Shown: positions 55,495-63,566 of the stretch, in pieces
How positions within the stretch are numbered: position 1 is the first letter of the stretch
Layout of the letters: each line of letters opens with the position of its first letter
From: Mesorhizobium sp. B2-4-3
GTDB lineage: Bacteria > Pseudomonadota > Alphaproteobacteria > Rhizobiales > Rhizobiaceae
DNA length: 64,000 nucleotides
Assembly: GCF_006442815.1 (NCBI RefSeq)
Contig: NZ_VFVL01000004.1
Location: 186,001-250,000, forward strand
Direction of reading: 5' to 3'
The notes under the pieces: generated by a model
Told to the model about the DNA's origin: nothing
Seen by the model: the letters and a program-made list of their open reading frames with translations, nothing else
The model's database searches: none
Program-made: the position numbers and the translations under genes

Positions 55495-56316
55495 ATGGGC
55501 GACCGGCTGCGCTTTACCGTTCTTGGCTGTGGCTCATCGCCCGGCACGCCGCGCATCACCGGCGATTGGGGCAATTGCGACCCCAACAACCCGAAGAACC
55601 GGCGCATGCGCACGGCCGCGCTGGTCGAGCGTGTTGCCGCCAACGGCGCGCGTACTACAGTCGTCATCGACACCGGGCCGGATTTCCGCGAGCAGATGCT
55701 GCTGGCCTCGGTCAAGCGCATCGACGCGGTCGTCTACACGCATCCGCATGCCGACCACATCCACGGCATCGACGATCTGCGCGGCTACGTGCTCGAGCAA
55801 CGCCATCGCATCGATGTCCATGCCGACGAGCCGACCATGCTGCGGCTGCGCCAGGCGTTCGGCTATTGCTTCGAGACGCCACCCGGCAGCTCTTATCCGC
55901 CGATCGTCAAGTCGCATCTTATCGACCACGCGAGCCCGGTGGTGATCGAAGGCGAGGGGGGCCCCCTCGCCCTTGAGCCGCTGCCGCAGATCCATGGCGA
56001 CATCATCTCGCTGGGCTTCCGCGTCGGCGGGCTCGCTTATTGCCCTGATATCAGCGACTTTCCGACCGCCACGGCAGAGCGTTTGCGCGACCTCGACATG
56101 CTGGTCATCGATGCGCTGCAGTACAACACCCATCCCAGCCATCTGTCGCTCGGCCAGGCGCTGGAGTGGATCGAAAAGCTGGCGCCGAAGAACGCCGTGC
56201 TGACGCATATGCATGTGCCGCTCGACTACGCCGCCGTGATGGCCGAAACGCCGGATCACGTGGTGCCCGCCTATGATGGCATGGTGGTCGAAATTCCTTA
56301 CGAGTCAGAACGATAG
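55495..56316 (+). CDS. MBL-fold metal-dependent hydrolase, PhnP-like
   Basis: 273 residues. GCGSSPGTPRITGDWGNCDPNNPKNRR is a family start seen in PhnP-like cyclic phosphodiesterases; the metal motif is YTHPHADHIHGID (HxHxDH), with later Asp in ISDF and His in LTHMHVPLD. Such proteins hydrolyse cyclic phosphodiesters. It closes the tmk-holB-metG-tatD operon, a gene order widespread in Alphaproteobacteria. Confidence 0.9.
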   Translation: MGDRLRFTVLGCGSSPGTPRITGDWGNCDPNNPKNRRMRTAALVERVAANGARTTVVIDTGPDFREQMLLASVKRIDAVVYTHPHADHIHGIDDLRGYVLEQRHRIDVHADEPTMLRLRQAFGYCFETPPGSSYPPIVKSHLIDHASPVVIEGEGGPLALEPLPQIHGDIISLGFRVGGLAYCPDISDFPTATAERLRDLDMLVIDALQYNTHPSHLSLGQALEWIEKLAPKNAVLTHMHVPLDYAAVMAETPDHVVPAYDGMVVEIPYESER

Positions 56317-56318
56317 CG

Positions 56319-56501
56319 TCAGCTGCTCAGTTTGTGTTGCAGTTCGTCTGTCGAACGTTCGGTCGAGATATCGAAGTCGCGAAGCGTTGCAGGGAGTAAT
56401 CCGCGGAGTTCGTCGCCAGCAGCGAAAGCCGCAGCAATTCCCGGGTATGCGCCCGACCCGCTAGTTCCATAATATATCTTATGCGACTTTCTCACGACCA
56501 C
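56319..56501 (-). CDS. Short ORF, possible remnant
   Basis: 60 residues with protein-like composition (HKIYYGTSGSGAYPGIAAAF and RDFDISTERSTDELQHKL). No clear ribosome site or family match. It lies beside the LysR/transporter relics, so it may be another fragment. Confidence 0.3.
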   Translation of the reverse strand: MVVRKSHKIYYGTSGSGAYPGIAAAFAAGDELRGLLPATLRDFDISTERSTDELQHKLSS

Positions 56502-56542
56502 AACTCCACCAGGCAGCGCGTACAGCGGCCACTAGCCGCTGC

Positions 56543-56742
56543 TCATTGACTGACTAGCTCCATGGCCATCGTCAGCGCGAAGATTGTGAGGATGAGGCCG
56601 GAAAGGAAATCAAAGACGCGCAGGTTGGCGCGGGCTGGAAAGTAGCGAGGCCATGATGCCGCCTCCCAATGCATAGCCGTAGCAGCAGAGCGCCGCCATC
56701 AGGATCAGCGCCATGACGAATTCCAGCTGGGCTGGGACACCC
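56543..56742 (-). pseudogene. C-terminal remnant of a membrane transporter
   Basis: On the minus strand QLEFVMALILMAALCCYGYAL and, after a frameshift, RVFDFLSGLILTIFALTMAM form two hydrophobic helices ending at a TGA (56543-56545). The pattern resembles the end of a LysE/RhtB-type exporter. The upstream part of the gene is missing and the fragment is fused to a LysR start. Confidence 0.45.
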
Positions 56743-56818
56743 CGCTGTGCATGGCGCGCCTCGGTGAAGTTGAGGTGTCCGCCAGGTTCAGGAAATATCG
56801 AATCTGGTTGAGTTCCAT
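56743..56818 (-). pseudogene. N-terminal remnant of a LysR-type regulator
   Basis: From the ATG at 56818: MELNQIRYFLNLADT, then NFTEA in another frame and GVSQPS back in the first. These are the opening blocks of a LysR helix-turn-helix (MELNQIRYFLNLAxTLNFTEAA..GVSQPSL). Two frameshifts and an abrupt join to transporter sequence show a dead gene. Confidence 0.65.
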
Positions 56819-57041
56819 TGCTCTGCCCTCACCGCTCTCCCTGTGCCGCTTTATGAGCGAGGAAGCGCCATCGCGCGCAACAATTGCCGACCGGCACGGA
56901 AACTATACATGCCGGCTATTGGCAATTTTTATCCGGCGCTGCGACAGTCGAAATCATCAATGAACGCAACCCGCTTGCCACTCATACCGGCCAGCAGGCA
57001 GCATTTCCACCGAAGAGACAAACGACAGAAAGGCAATTCCG

Positions 57042-57959
57042 ATGAAAGCAATCATTGTCACGGATCAGGCTTCGGGAACGGCCGGGATGAAGCTGGTGGA
57101 GCGCCCCGAGCCGCAAGCCGCGATAAACGACGTCGTCGTTCAGGTTCATGCGGCAGGATTCGTCAACACCGAACTGGGTTGGCCCTCGACCTGGGCCGAC
57201 CGGCGCGACCAGGACAGGACTCCATCGATCCCAGGTCATGAGCTGGCCGGCGTGGTCACAGCCCTCGGCTACGGCACGACGGGGCTGTCTGTGGGACAGC
57301 GGGTGTTTGGCCTCGCCGACTGGCATCGCGACGGCACGCTCGCTGAGTATGTCGCCATGGAAGCACGCAATCTCGCGCCGCTGCCGGGCGACGTCGACTT
57401 CACGGTGGGCGCGAGCCTGCCAATCTCGGGTCTGACCGCGTGGCAGGGTCTGTTCCAGCATGGCCGTCTGCAGGCTGGGCAGAGCGTCCTCGCGCATGGC
57501 GCAGCCGGCGCCGTCGGTTCGGTCGTGACGCAGCTTGCACGAGAGGCCGGAGCCTATGTCATCGGCACCGGCCGCGCCGCCGACCGCCAGAAGGCGCTCG
57601 ACTTCGGCGCAAATGAATTCGTCGACCTCGGGAGCGACACCCTGGAAGACGTCGGTGGCGTCGATCTGGTGTTCGACGTCATCGGCGGCGACATCCAGAA
57701 GCGGTCCGCAGCGCTGATCCGGGCCGGTGGAACGCTTGTGACAGCCGTCGGACCGACGGATATTCGACCTGCAGATGGCCTGACGGTTGACTTCGTCGTC
57801 GAGGCTGATCGCGCCCAGCTTTTTGAGATAGTTCAGCGGGTCAGGGACGGAAGACTGCGGACGAACATCGGCAAGGTCTCGTCCCTCGAAGATGCGATCG
57901 CTACCTTCAATTCGACTGAGCGACGGGCTGGGAAGACGGTCATCCGCATTCGCACGTGA
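57042..57959 (+). CDS. Zinc-independent MDR-family NAD(P)-dependent oxidoreductase
   Basis: 305 residues from ATG 57042 after GAAAGGCA. PGHELAGVVTALGYGTTGL and the cofactor fold LAHGAAGAVGSVVTQLAREAGA are present; zinc-binding cysteines are not, so this is a quinone-reductase/enoyl-reductase-like member. DVIGGDIQKRSAALIRAGGTLVTAVG follows. The former LysR gene next door, divergent from it, may once have controlled it. Substrate unknown. Confidence 0.88.
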   Translation: MKAIIVTDQASGTAGMKLVERPEPQAAINDVVVQVHAAGFVNTELGWPSTWADRRDQDRTPSIPGHELAGVVTALGYGTTGLSVGQRVFGLADWHRDGTLAEYVAMEARNLAPLPGDVDFTVGASLPISGLTAWQGLFQHGRLQAGQSVLAHGAAGAVGSVVTQLAREAGAYVIGTGRAADRQKALDFGANEFVDLGSDTLEDVGGVDLVFDVIGGDIQKRSAALIRAGGTLVTAVGPTDIRPADGLTVDFVVEADRAQLFEIVQRVRDGRLRTNIGKVSSLEDAIATFNSTERRAGKTVIRIRT

Positions 57960-58123
57960 ACCTCGCATCTGCAACGGATCTTCCTGGCCGATTGGTTCCC
58001 GCGCGCTCCTTGGATCAACCGCTTCAGGGACCGCGCCAATGCGATCACCGCAAGCCAGTCAGGGGCGTCTTATCGACGGAGATGTGCCTTACTTCATCGC
58101 GTGGCAGCATCGGCGCGTTGCCG

Positions 58124-58453
58124 CTACGCCCCCTCGAAATAGCCGAGAACCCCGCTGAAGGCGGCGGCGATTGCAACGAGATGGACGAGACCGAGCGCCA
58201 GCCATCTGATGCTGCCGCCCGGGGCAACGAATGCCCCGTAGGCAGGAAACTGTGCCAGAGCCAGCCCCACCGACAGGCTGGTGACGGTGTTGTTGGTCAA
58301 CAGTGTCGCCAGCATGGGTATCGGATAGAGAGCGCGCGCCAACACCCAGTCGCCATGCCCGGATCCGGCGGAAAAGAGTGCCAGAAGCAGGGCGATAGGC
58401 GTGGCGCACATGCCGAAAACGAGCCCTGCCCGCCATGAGAACCTTGGCATCAT
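58124..58453 (-). CDS. Small membrane protein, unknown
   Basis: About 109 residues starting at the ATG pair at 58450-58453 directly after GGAGGT; a longer frame from 58600 is less likely. Three hydrophobic spans (AGLVFGMCATPIALLLALFS, a central one around MLATLLTNNTVTSLSVGLAL, and LALGLVHLVAIAAAFSGVLG). No family is recognised. Confidence 0.6.
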   Translation of the reverse strand: MMPRFSWRAGLVFGMCATPIALLLALFSAGSGHGDWVLARALYPIPMLATLLTNNTVTSLSVGLALAQFPAYGAFVAPGGSIRWLALGLVHLVAIAAAFSGVLGYFEGA

Positions 58454-58708
58454 ACCTCCATAAACGATGTGGCCTTCCGCATCTGTTTCAGGCATTCGGC
58501 GAGCGCCGCCTTGTCCGAAGCGCGTAGTTTCTCTTCGGCCACTGCGGGCGATAAGGGTGGCAAGGAACCAGCAACCTGCAAGCATTGGAACACTCTTCAT
58601 CGCCGTCGCCCCATCTTGTTGCCCGAGACGCGAATTGTCGCAAAACTACGGGCTGAAGCAACTACCCTGCCCCAGACTGCTGCCACGCTGGGACGCAACA
58701 ACAAAGGC

Positions 58709-59632
58709 ATGCAGAAAATGACCGCTCCGCCTTGCTTTCTTGGCTTTCCCGATCGCCTCGCCGATAGGCGCGTGCCGCGAGCGGTGATCTTCGGCGCGGG
58801 CCATGGCAGCACCTATCCCGGCGAGGACAGCAGCGGTTATGTCAAGGCCGCCGATGCCATCCGAATTGCGAGCCAGGACGACATCCCGCTGGTCGAACAC
58901 TGGGATTTCGATCTCGGCGGTCCCCTGTTCAATGGCGGACCGGTCTGCTGCGTCGATGCCGGCGATGTCTTGACCATCATGCATGACAATGCCGGTAATC
59001 GGGCCCGGATCGAGGCAAAGACGCGCGAAGTTCTGTCCTTGCCGGCCGTACCGATCCTGCTTGGCAGCGACTGTTCCGCCACCATCCCTTTCCTCGCCGG
59101 CTTTGCGGATCATGGGCCAATCTGGATTCTGCAGATCGACGCCCATATCGACTGGCGCGACGAAGTGCACGGCGAACGCTACGGCTATTCGAGCCCGATG
59201 CGCCGGGCGAGCGAGATGCCGCATATCGCCGGCATGGTGCAGGTCGGCCTGCGCAGCGTCGGCAGCGCGCGTCTAGAGGACATCGAAGCGGCGCGGCGCT
59301 ACGGCAGCCGTTTCGTCACGGCCCGCGAGGTTCACGCCCAGGGCGCCGAAGCCGCTTTGCAGCACATTCCGGAAGGCGCAAACGTTGTCGTCACCCTCGA
59401 CTGCGACAGTCTCGATCCCTCGATCATGCCGGGCGTGGCGGCGCGCACGCCTGGCGGCCTCGCCTACACGCAGGCGATCGATCTGATCGCGGGCCTCGGC
59501 AAGCGGGCCAGGATCGCAGGGTTCGACCTCGTCGAATTCTATCCTCCCGCCGACATCGACAATTTGACGGCGCTGACCGCGGCGCGGCTTCTCGTCAATG
59601 TGATAGGCGCCATCACTCGGCAAGCCGGCTGA
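58709..59632 (+). CDS. Ureohydrolase (arginase/agmatinase) family protein with altered metal site
   Basis: 307 residues from ATG 58709. Two manganese motifs are normal: DAHIDWRDE and TLDCDSLDPSIMPG. The first, GGDHS in agmatinases, reads LGSDCSAT, so the His ligand is Cys. YSSPMRRASEMPHIAG is the agmatinase-type substrate region. Either the protein uses an altered bimetal centre or has lost activity. The agmatinase-like guanidino substrates remain the best guess. Confidence 0.85.
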   Translation: MQKMTAPPCFLGFPDRLADRRVPRAVIFGAGHGSTYPGEDSSGYVKAADAIRIASQDDIPLVEHWDFDLGGPLFNGGPVCCVDAGDVLTIMHDNAGNRARIEAKTREVLSLPAVPILLGSDCSATIPFLAGFADHGPIWILQIDAHIDWRDEVHGERYGYSSPMRRASEMPHIAGMVQVGLRSVGSARLEDIEAARRYGSRFVTAREVHAQGAEAALQHIPEGANVVVTLDCDSLDPSIMPGVAARTPGGLAYTQAIDLIAGLGKRARIAGFDLVEFYPPADIDNLTALTAARLLVNVIGAITRQAG

Positions 59633-59998
59633 TGGCCCGCTTGGCGTGCCCTCGCCCAAGCCCAGAAACGAATTCGGCTCCTCGACCGCCTTCTAGTTGC
59701 AGAAAGCCGGGACCTGTTTCGCAGAAAATTGAAAAGACTTCTGCCCTGCGACCATCGGATTTCCAACCTACGGCGGCGGTGTTTCTTCAAGTTGCTTTGC
59801 TGTATTGTCGGGTTGAAGGCGACTGATCGACCTTTATCGCCGCCACAAGCATTGGATCATCCTGTTACACCATTTTTTTACTTACTACTACGTAAGTCTC
59901 TGATTTTCATCGCAGTGCGGCTAAATCGTCACACTTTATTTTCGAATATTCGACTATGGTTACATCACCGATGGGATTTGGGTGGATCGGAGGAATCA
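59633..59998. other. AT-richer gap before the barrel-protein relic
   Basis: 366 bases. The last 130 are noticeably AT-rich (TTTTTTTACTTACTACTACG, TTTATTTTCG) and should hold the promoter of the gene at 59999; a GGAGG ribosome site is at 59989-59993. Nothing else is recognised. Confidence 0.5.
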
Positions 59999-60516
59999 GT
60001 GAAGAGACTTGTTGCAATTGCCGCGCTGGCCGGACTCAGCGCGACCGCCGCTTCGGCGGCGAGGCGACCTGGACCGCCACTGGAATCAACAAGACCATCA
60101 CCAGCCCCTACTTCCCTGACAGCGATACCGAGACCGCTAAGCTGAAGCACTACGCAACTGTGGTTGGTCGGGTTGGCTATGCTTTCGATCGCTTCATGGT
60201 CTATGCCAAGGGCGGTTATGCTGGCGGCGAAGTCAGCTTCAATGCCCACGACTGTTGTTATGCGAACCGGGGTGTGAGCTACGACCAAAGCGGATGGCAA
60301 AACGGCTATGCTGTAGGCGCGGGTATCGACTACGCTCTTACCGACAAGTTGATCCTCGGGATCGACTATACGCATATCGATCTTGGATCCAAGACCGGCA
60401 CGGGACCGAATGTCTATGATGACAACGGTGAGCACGGCGCAAACCCGGAGACTTTCAAGATCAAGGCCCGGGCCGATGCGGTCATGGCGCGGCTGAGCTA
60501 CAAGTTCTCCAACTGA
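59999..60516 (+). pseudogene. Broken Omp25/Omp31-like outer-membrane barrel gene
   Basis: GTG 59999 after GGAGG begins a good signal peptide (VKRLVAIAALAGLSATAASAA), but right after it the frame changes and the sequence continues as a half barrel (GRVGYAFDRFMVYAKGGYAG, YALTDKLILGIDYTHIDLGS) ending ARLSYKFSN. The family normally has another 80-100 residues between signal and this part. I infer a deletion that also shifted the frame. The promoter and terminator are still in place. Confidence 0.7.
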
Positions 60517-60543
60517 GCCGATCAACAAACCTGATTTGGATTG

Positions 60544-60567
60544 GCCCGGCCCTCGCGCCGGGCTTTC
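60544..60567 (+). terminator. Terminator after the barrel-protein relic
   Basis: GCCCGGC (60544-60550) and GCCGGGC (60557-60563) pair around CCTCGC and are followed by TTTCC. Confidence 0.7.
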
Positions 60568-60570
60568 CTG

Positions 60571-60981
60571 TTAGAAAAACCCGTCGAGAAACGCCGCCGC
60601 CTCGTCCGAAATGCCCACGATCTTGTTGGTCGCCTGGCGGTAGAACTTGAAATTGAGCTCGGTCTGCGGCCTTCCGTCCTGCCAGTCCTTGAAGCGCTTG
60701 AGCTCATCACGCCCCAATCGCTTGGCCGCCGACGCCGTGCGGCGGATAGAGACGCTGACACGGGGCGTCTGCCGTTCGAGGTCGGGTCGTTTTGGGATTG
60801 CCTGGGATGACGTCACGACGCCACGAGCGACCAGCCCCTGCCCGCCTTCGTTCTCGCTGGCGAACAGGAAGACGACGTCGCTTTCGGCAATGGCCTTGCC
60901 ACCATACATGGTTTTCTGGGCGGTGAAGACGAATGCTTCCGCCTGCGGATTTTCGATCTCGGCCTTGATGGCATATGCCAT
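60571..60981 (-). CDS. Conserved cytoplasmic protein, possibly PUA/EVE-like
   Basis: 136 residues. EAFVFTAQKTMYGGKAIAESDVVFLFASENEGGQGLVARGVVTSS resembles the small beta-barrel of EVE/ASCH-type proteins, in which a modified base or RNA is bound; this is only a pattern guess. The C-terminus is helical. It starts 3 bp after the epimerase gene, so the two form an operon. Confidence 0.65.
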   Translation of the reverse strand: MAYAIKAEIENPQAEAFVFTAQKTMYGGKAIAESDVVFLFASENEGGQGLVARGVVTSSQAIPKRPDLERQTPRVSVSIRRTASAAKRLGRDELKRFKDWQDGRPQTELNFKFYRQATNKIVGISDEAAAFLDGFF

Positions 60982-60984
60982 GCC

Positions 60985-61860
60985 TCACGGGTCCCGGTTG
61001 AGGCCGATCCGGTAGCTCAGCACGCGCCGGGCGCCCGGCTCGATCAGCATGACACCCGGCTTGTCGGCGAGCTCGCCGTCGAAATCGATGGGACTGGCGA
61101 TGCCGTGCCAGGGCTCGATGCACAGGAACGGCGCGCCGCCGGGCTTGGACCAGATGCCGAGCTCGTCGAAGCCCTGCCACGACATCTCGATCGCCGGTCC
61201 GCGCCCGGCGGCATAGCGCACGCTGGTGCTGGCCGGTCTGTCGAGGATGACGGCGTCGTCGTCGAACAGTCTTTCGGAAAGCGACAGCGTCTTTCCCTCG
61301 ATGGGCGTCGGTTGCGGGGCCGGCAGCAGCAGGCCGTCCTTCAGACGTCGGACCGGCGCCGGTTCATCCTCGGCGAAGGTCAACCTGTAGGCCTCCTTGG
61401 GCAGTTCCGGCAGCAGCGGCCAGTTGAACGCCGGATGCGCGCCGATCGAGGCGGGCAGCGTCCCGTCGCCCGTGTTGGCGATCTCGAAGGTCACGCCGAG
61501 CTGCCGGGGTTTCAGCTCGTAGCCGATGGCCAGGCGAAAGGCGAAGGGATAGTGCTTCCGGGTCTCGGCGTCATCGGTCAGCACCAATGTGCAGGCGGTC
61601 GGCCCCTGCTCCGCCCAGGCAAAGCCCCTGTCGCGGGCAAAGCCGTGCTGCGTCATCGGATAGGTTTGGCTGCGATGCCGCAGCTGGTCGCCCTTGAGCC
61701 GGCCGACGATCGGGAACAGGACCGGCGAATGACGGCGCCAGGCTGGGCCCGCCTGCCACAGAAGCTCGGTGCCGTCGGCATCGCGCAGCGAGACCAGCTC
61801 GGCCCCCTGCCCGACGATGGTCGCCGAAATGCCGTCAGCGTGAAGCGTCAGTTGTTCCAT
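60985..61860 (-). CDS. Aldose 1-epimerase family protein
   Basis: 291 residues. GAELVSLRDADGTELLWQ, RHSPVLFPIVGRLKGDQ and SIGAHPAFNWPL (catalytic His) follow the galactose-mutarotase-like plan; a Glu in the last third (CIEPWHGIASP) would be the base. Members include LacX-type epimerases acting on hexose or hexose-6-phosphate. The substrate is unknown. Confidence 0.88.
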   Translation of the reverse strand: MEQLTLHADGISATIVGQGAELVSLRDADGTELLWQAGPAWRRHSPVLFPIVGRLKGDQLRHRSQTYPMTQHGFARDRGFAWAEQGPTACTLVLTDDAETRKHYPFAFRLAIGYELKPRQLGVTFEIANTGDGTLPASIGAHPAFNWPLLPELPKEAYRLTFAEDEPAPVRRLKDGLLLPAPQPTPIEGKTLSLSERLFDDDAVILDRPASTSVRYAAGRGPAIEMSWQGFDELGIWSKPGGAPFLCIEPWHGIASPIDFDGELADKPGVMLIEPGARRVLSYRIGLNRDP

Positions 61861-61973
61861 TGCGTCCTCGCGGCTGGCTGGTCTGGCCGGCAGGCTAGCA
61901 AAAGGCCGCGCGTGAACTCAAGCGCGGGGGGGGGCGCCTCACCTTGGCCGTGGATGCCCTCGATGCAGCGTCG

Positions 61974-62004
61974 AAAAAATGGCCGGAGGTTTCCCTCCGG
62001 CCAT
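61974..62004 (-). terminator. Terminator of the Bax-inhibitor-1 gene
   Basis: Read on the minus strand, ATGGCCGGAGG pairs with CCTCCGGCCAT around GAAA and is followed by TTTTTT. It lies 37 bases past the stop at 62041. Confidence 0.92.
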
Positions 62005-62040
62005 GCCGAGATCGGCAGCGTTGCCTGCCACGGTCCGGGC

Positions 62041-62757
62041 CTATTCGCGCTCGCCGGTGAAATTCAGGAGCAGCTGGAAGATGTTGATGAAGTTCAGATA
62101 GAGCGAGAAGGCGCCGAAGACGGCGAGCTTCTGCTGCGATTCCGCATCGAAGTTCTCCGCATACTGCTCCTTGATCGTCTGCGTGTCCCAGGCGGTCAGG
62201 CCGACGAAGACGGCAATGCCGATCACCGAGATGGCGAACTGCAGCGCAGTCGAGCCGAGGAACAGGTTGACCAGGCTGGCGATGACCACGCCGATCAGGC
62301 CCATGATCAGGAAGGACGAGAACTGCGTCAGGTCGCGCCTGGTCGTGTAGCCGTAGAGGCTGGTGGCGCCGAACATCGTGGCGGCGATGAAGAAGGTGCG
62401 CGCGATGCTGGTCGAGGTGAACACCAGGAACACCGAGGCAAGCGAAAGGCCCATGACGGCGCAGAAGGCCCAGAACATCGCCTGCGCGCCCGAGGCCGAC
62501 ATGGTCTGCATCCTGAACGAGAACAGCATGACGAAGGCGAGCGGCGCCAGCATCACCACCCATTTCAGCGGGCTGGAGAAGATCGGCACATAGAGCGCCG
62601 GCGTCGAGGCCACGAAGAACGCGACGAGGCCGGTGACGACGAGGCCGAGGCCCATATAGTTGTAGACGCGCAGCATGTGCTTGCGCAGGCCCTCGTCATA
62701 GACGGCTCCGGCCTGGACGCCGGCGCCCGTTCGGTATCCCAGATTGGGGCTGTTCAT
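62041..62757 (-). CDS. Bax inhibitor-1 (BI-1/YccA) family membrane protein
   Basis: 238 residues, seven hydrophobic spans. NYMGLGLVVTGLVAFFVA and the terminal half with SLYLNFINIFQLLLNFTGERE are the BI-1 marks; SVIGIAVFVGLTAWDTQTIKEQY has the conserved Asp for the pH-sensing pair. In E. coli, YccA modulates FtsH; calcium-leak activity is known for bacterial BI-1. Start is ATG 62757. Confidence 0.93.
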   Translation of the reverse strand: MNSPNLGYRTGAGVQAGAVYDEGLRKHMLRVYNYMGLGLVVTGLVAFFVASTPALYVPIFSSPLKWVVMLAPLAFVMLFSFRMQTMSASGAQAMFWAFCAVMGLSLASVFLVFTSTSIARTFFIAATMFGATSLYGYTTRRDLTQFSSFLIMGLIGVVIASLVNLFLGSTALQFAISVIGIAVFVGLTAWDTQTIKEQYAENFDAESQQKLAVFGAFSLYLNFINIFQLLLNFTGERE

Positions 62758-62792
62758 TTGGTTCTCCTTGGTTCTCAGTAGAGGGTCTGTTC

Positions 62793-63566
62793 TCAGTAGA
62801 GGGTTCTAGCGAGTTTCTCGGCGGCACGGTCGAGATTGCCGGCGCCGCTGCGTCCGACCACGGCATAGGCGACCTCGCCGATCTGGAAATACGCGGTTGA
62901 AATGTCATCGGAGGGCGCGATCGTCGGCTTCACCACATCGAACGTGCCGGGCCTGATGGCGAACAGCGAGACAAGGCCGAGATCCTTGGTCTCCACCGCC
63001 ACCTCGACGCTCGGGCCGAATTGCGAGGGATAGACCTGGACGTCGCGGACCTTCCAGTCGTCGGGCAGCGACGGCATCACGATCGCGGTGGCGGCGCGGA
63101 TATCATCGGCGTCGTAGCCCGGCGCCTCTTGCTGCGACGGCATCGTCTCGCGCACCAACGTCGTGCGGTGCGCCCGGACCGCATCCTCGACATAGGCCGG
63201 CGGCTGCGTCGAGGCGACCACCTTGGTGACCGCGATCGGCCCGAAAATGCCGTTGGCAAGCCAGCCCGCCGCGACCAGCACGGCCGCGGCCGCGGCGCGC
63301 TGCAGCACGGCAAGGATACGGCCCCTGGCAAGCGCCCTTTCCAGCCGTCGCGCCGCTTCTGTCGCGGCTGGACGCGCCCTACCGATGGGGCCTGCAAGTG
63401 CTACTCGCAGTTCATCGCGCGTCCTCAAATCGGACATCACGCGCGCCGCCGCTTCCGGGCGCGCGGCGAGGAACGCCTCGACCTCGATGCGGCGGGCGAC
63501 ATCCAGTTGATCGTCGACATAGGCGTCGAGATCGGCATCGGTTACGGGGTCGACAATGGCGGTCAT
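62793..63566 (-). CDS. Anti-sigma factor, single-pass membrane protein
   Basis: 257 residues from ATG 63566. The N-terminal cytoplasmic part (DADLDAYVDDQLDVARRIEVEAFLAARPEAAARV) resembles zinc-less anti-sigma ends, followed by one membrane span (ILAVLQRAAAAAVLVAAGWLANGIFG, about residue 100) and a periplasmic domain. The ATG overlaps the sigma-factor stop by 4 bases, so the two are translated together. The signal sensed is unknown. Confidence 0.88.
   Translation of the reverse strand: MTAIVDPVTDADLDAYVDDQLDVARRIEVEAFLAARPEAAARVMSDLRTRDELRVALAGPIGRARPAATEAARRLERALARGRILAVLQRAAAAAVLVAAGWLANGIFGPIAVTKVVASTQPPAYVEDAVRAHRTTLVRETMPSQQEAPGYDADDIRAATAIVMPSLPDDWKVRDVQVYPSQFGPSVEVAVETKDLGLVSLFAIRPGTFDVVKPTIAPSDDISTAYFQIGEVAYAVVGRSGAGNLDRAAEKLARTLY

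Noticed and set aside
61926..61934. Run of nine G
   Set aside because: Could be phase-variable in a gene, but here it is intergenic and past the end of a terminator.
61105..62781. 558-codon plus-strand frame opposite the epimerase and BI-1 genes
   Set aside because: Covers two genes with good motifs on the other strand; acidic/Gln-rich shadow sequence.
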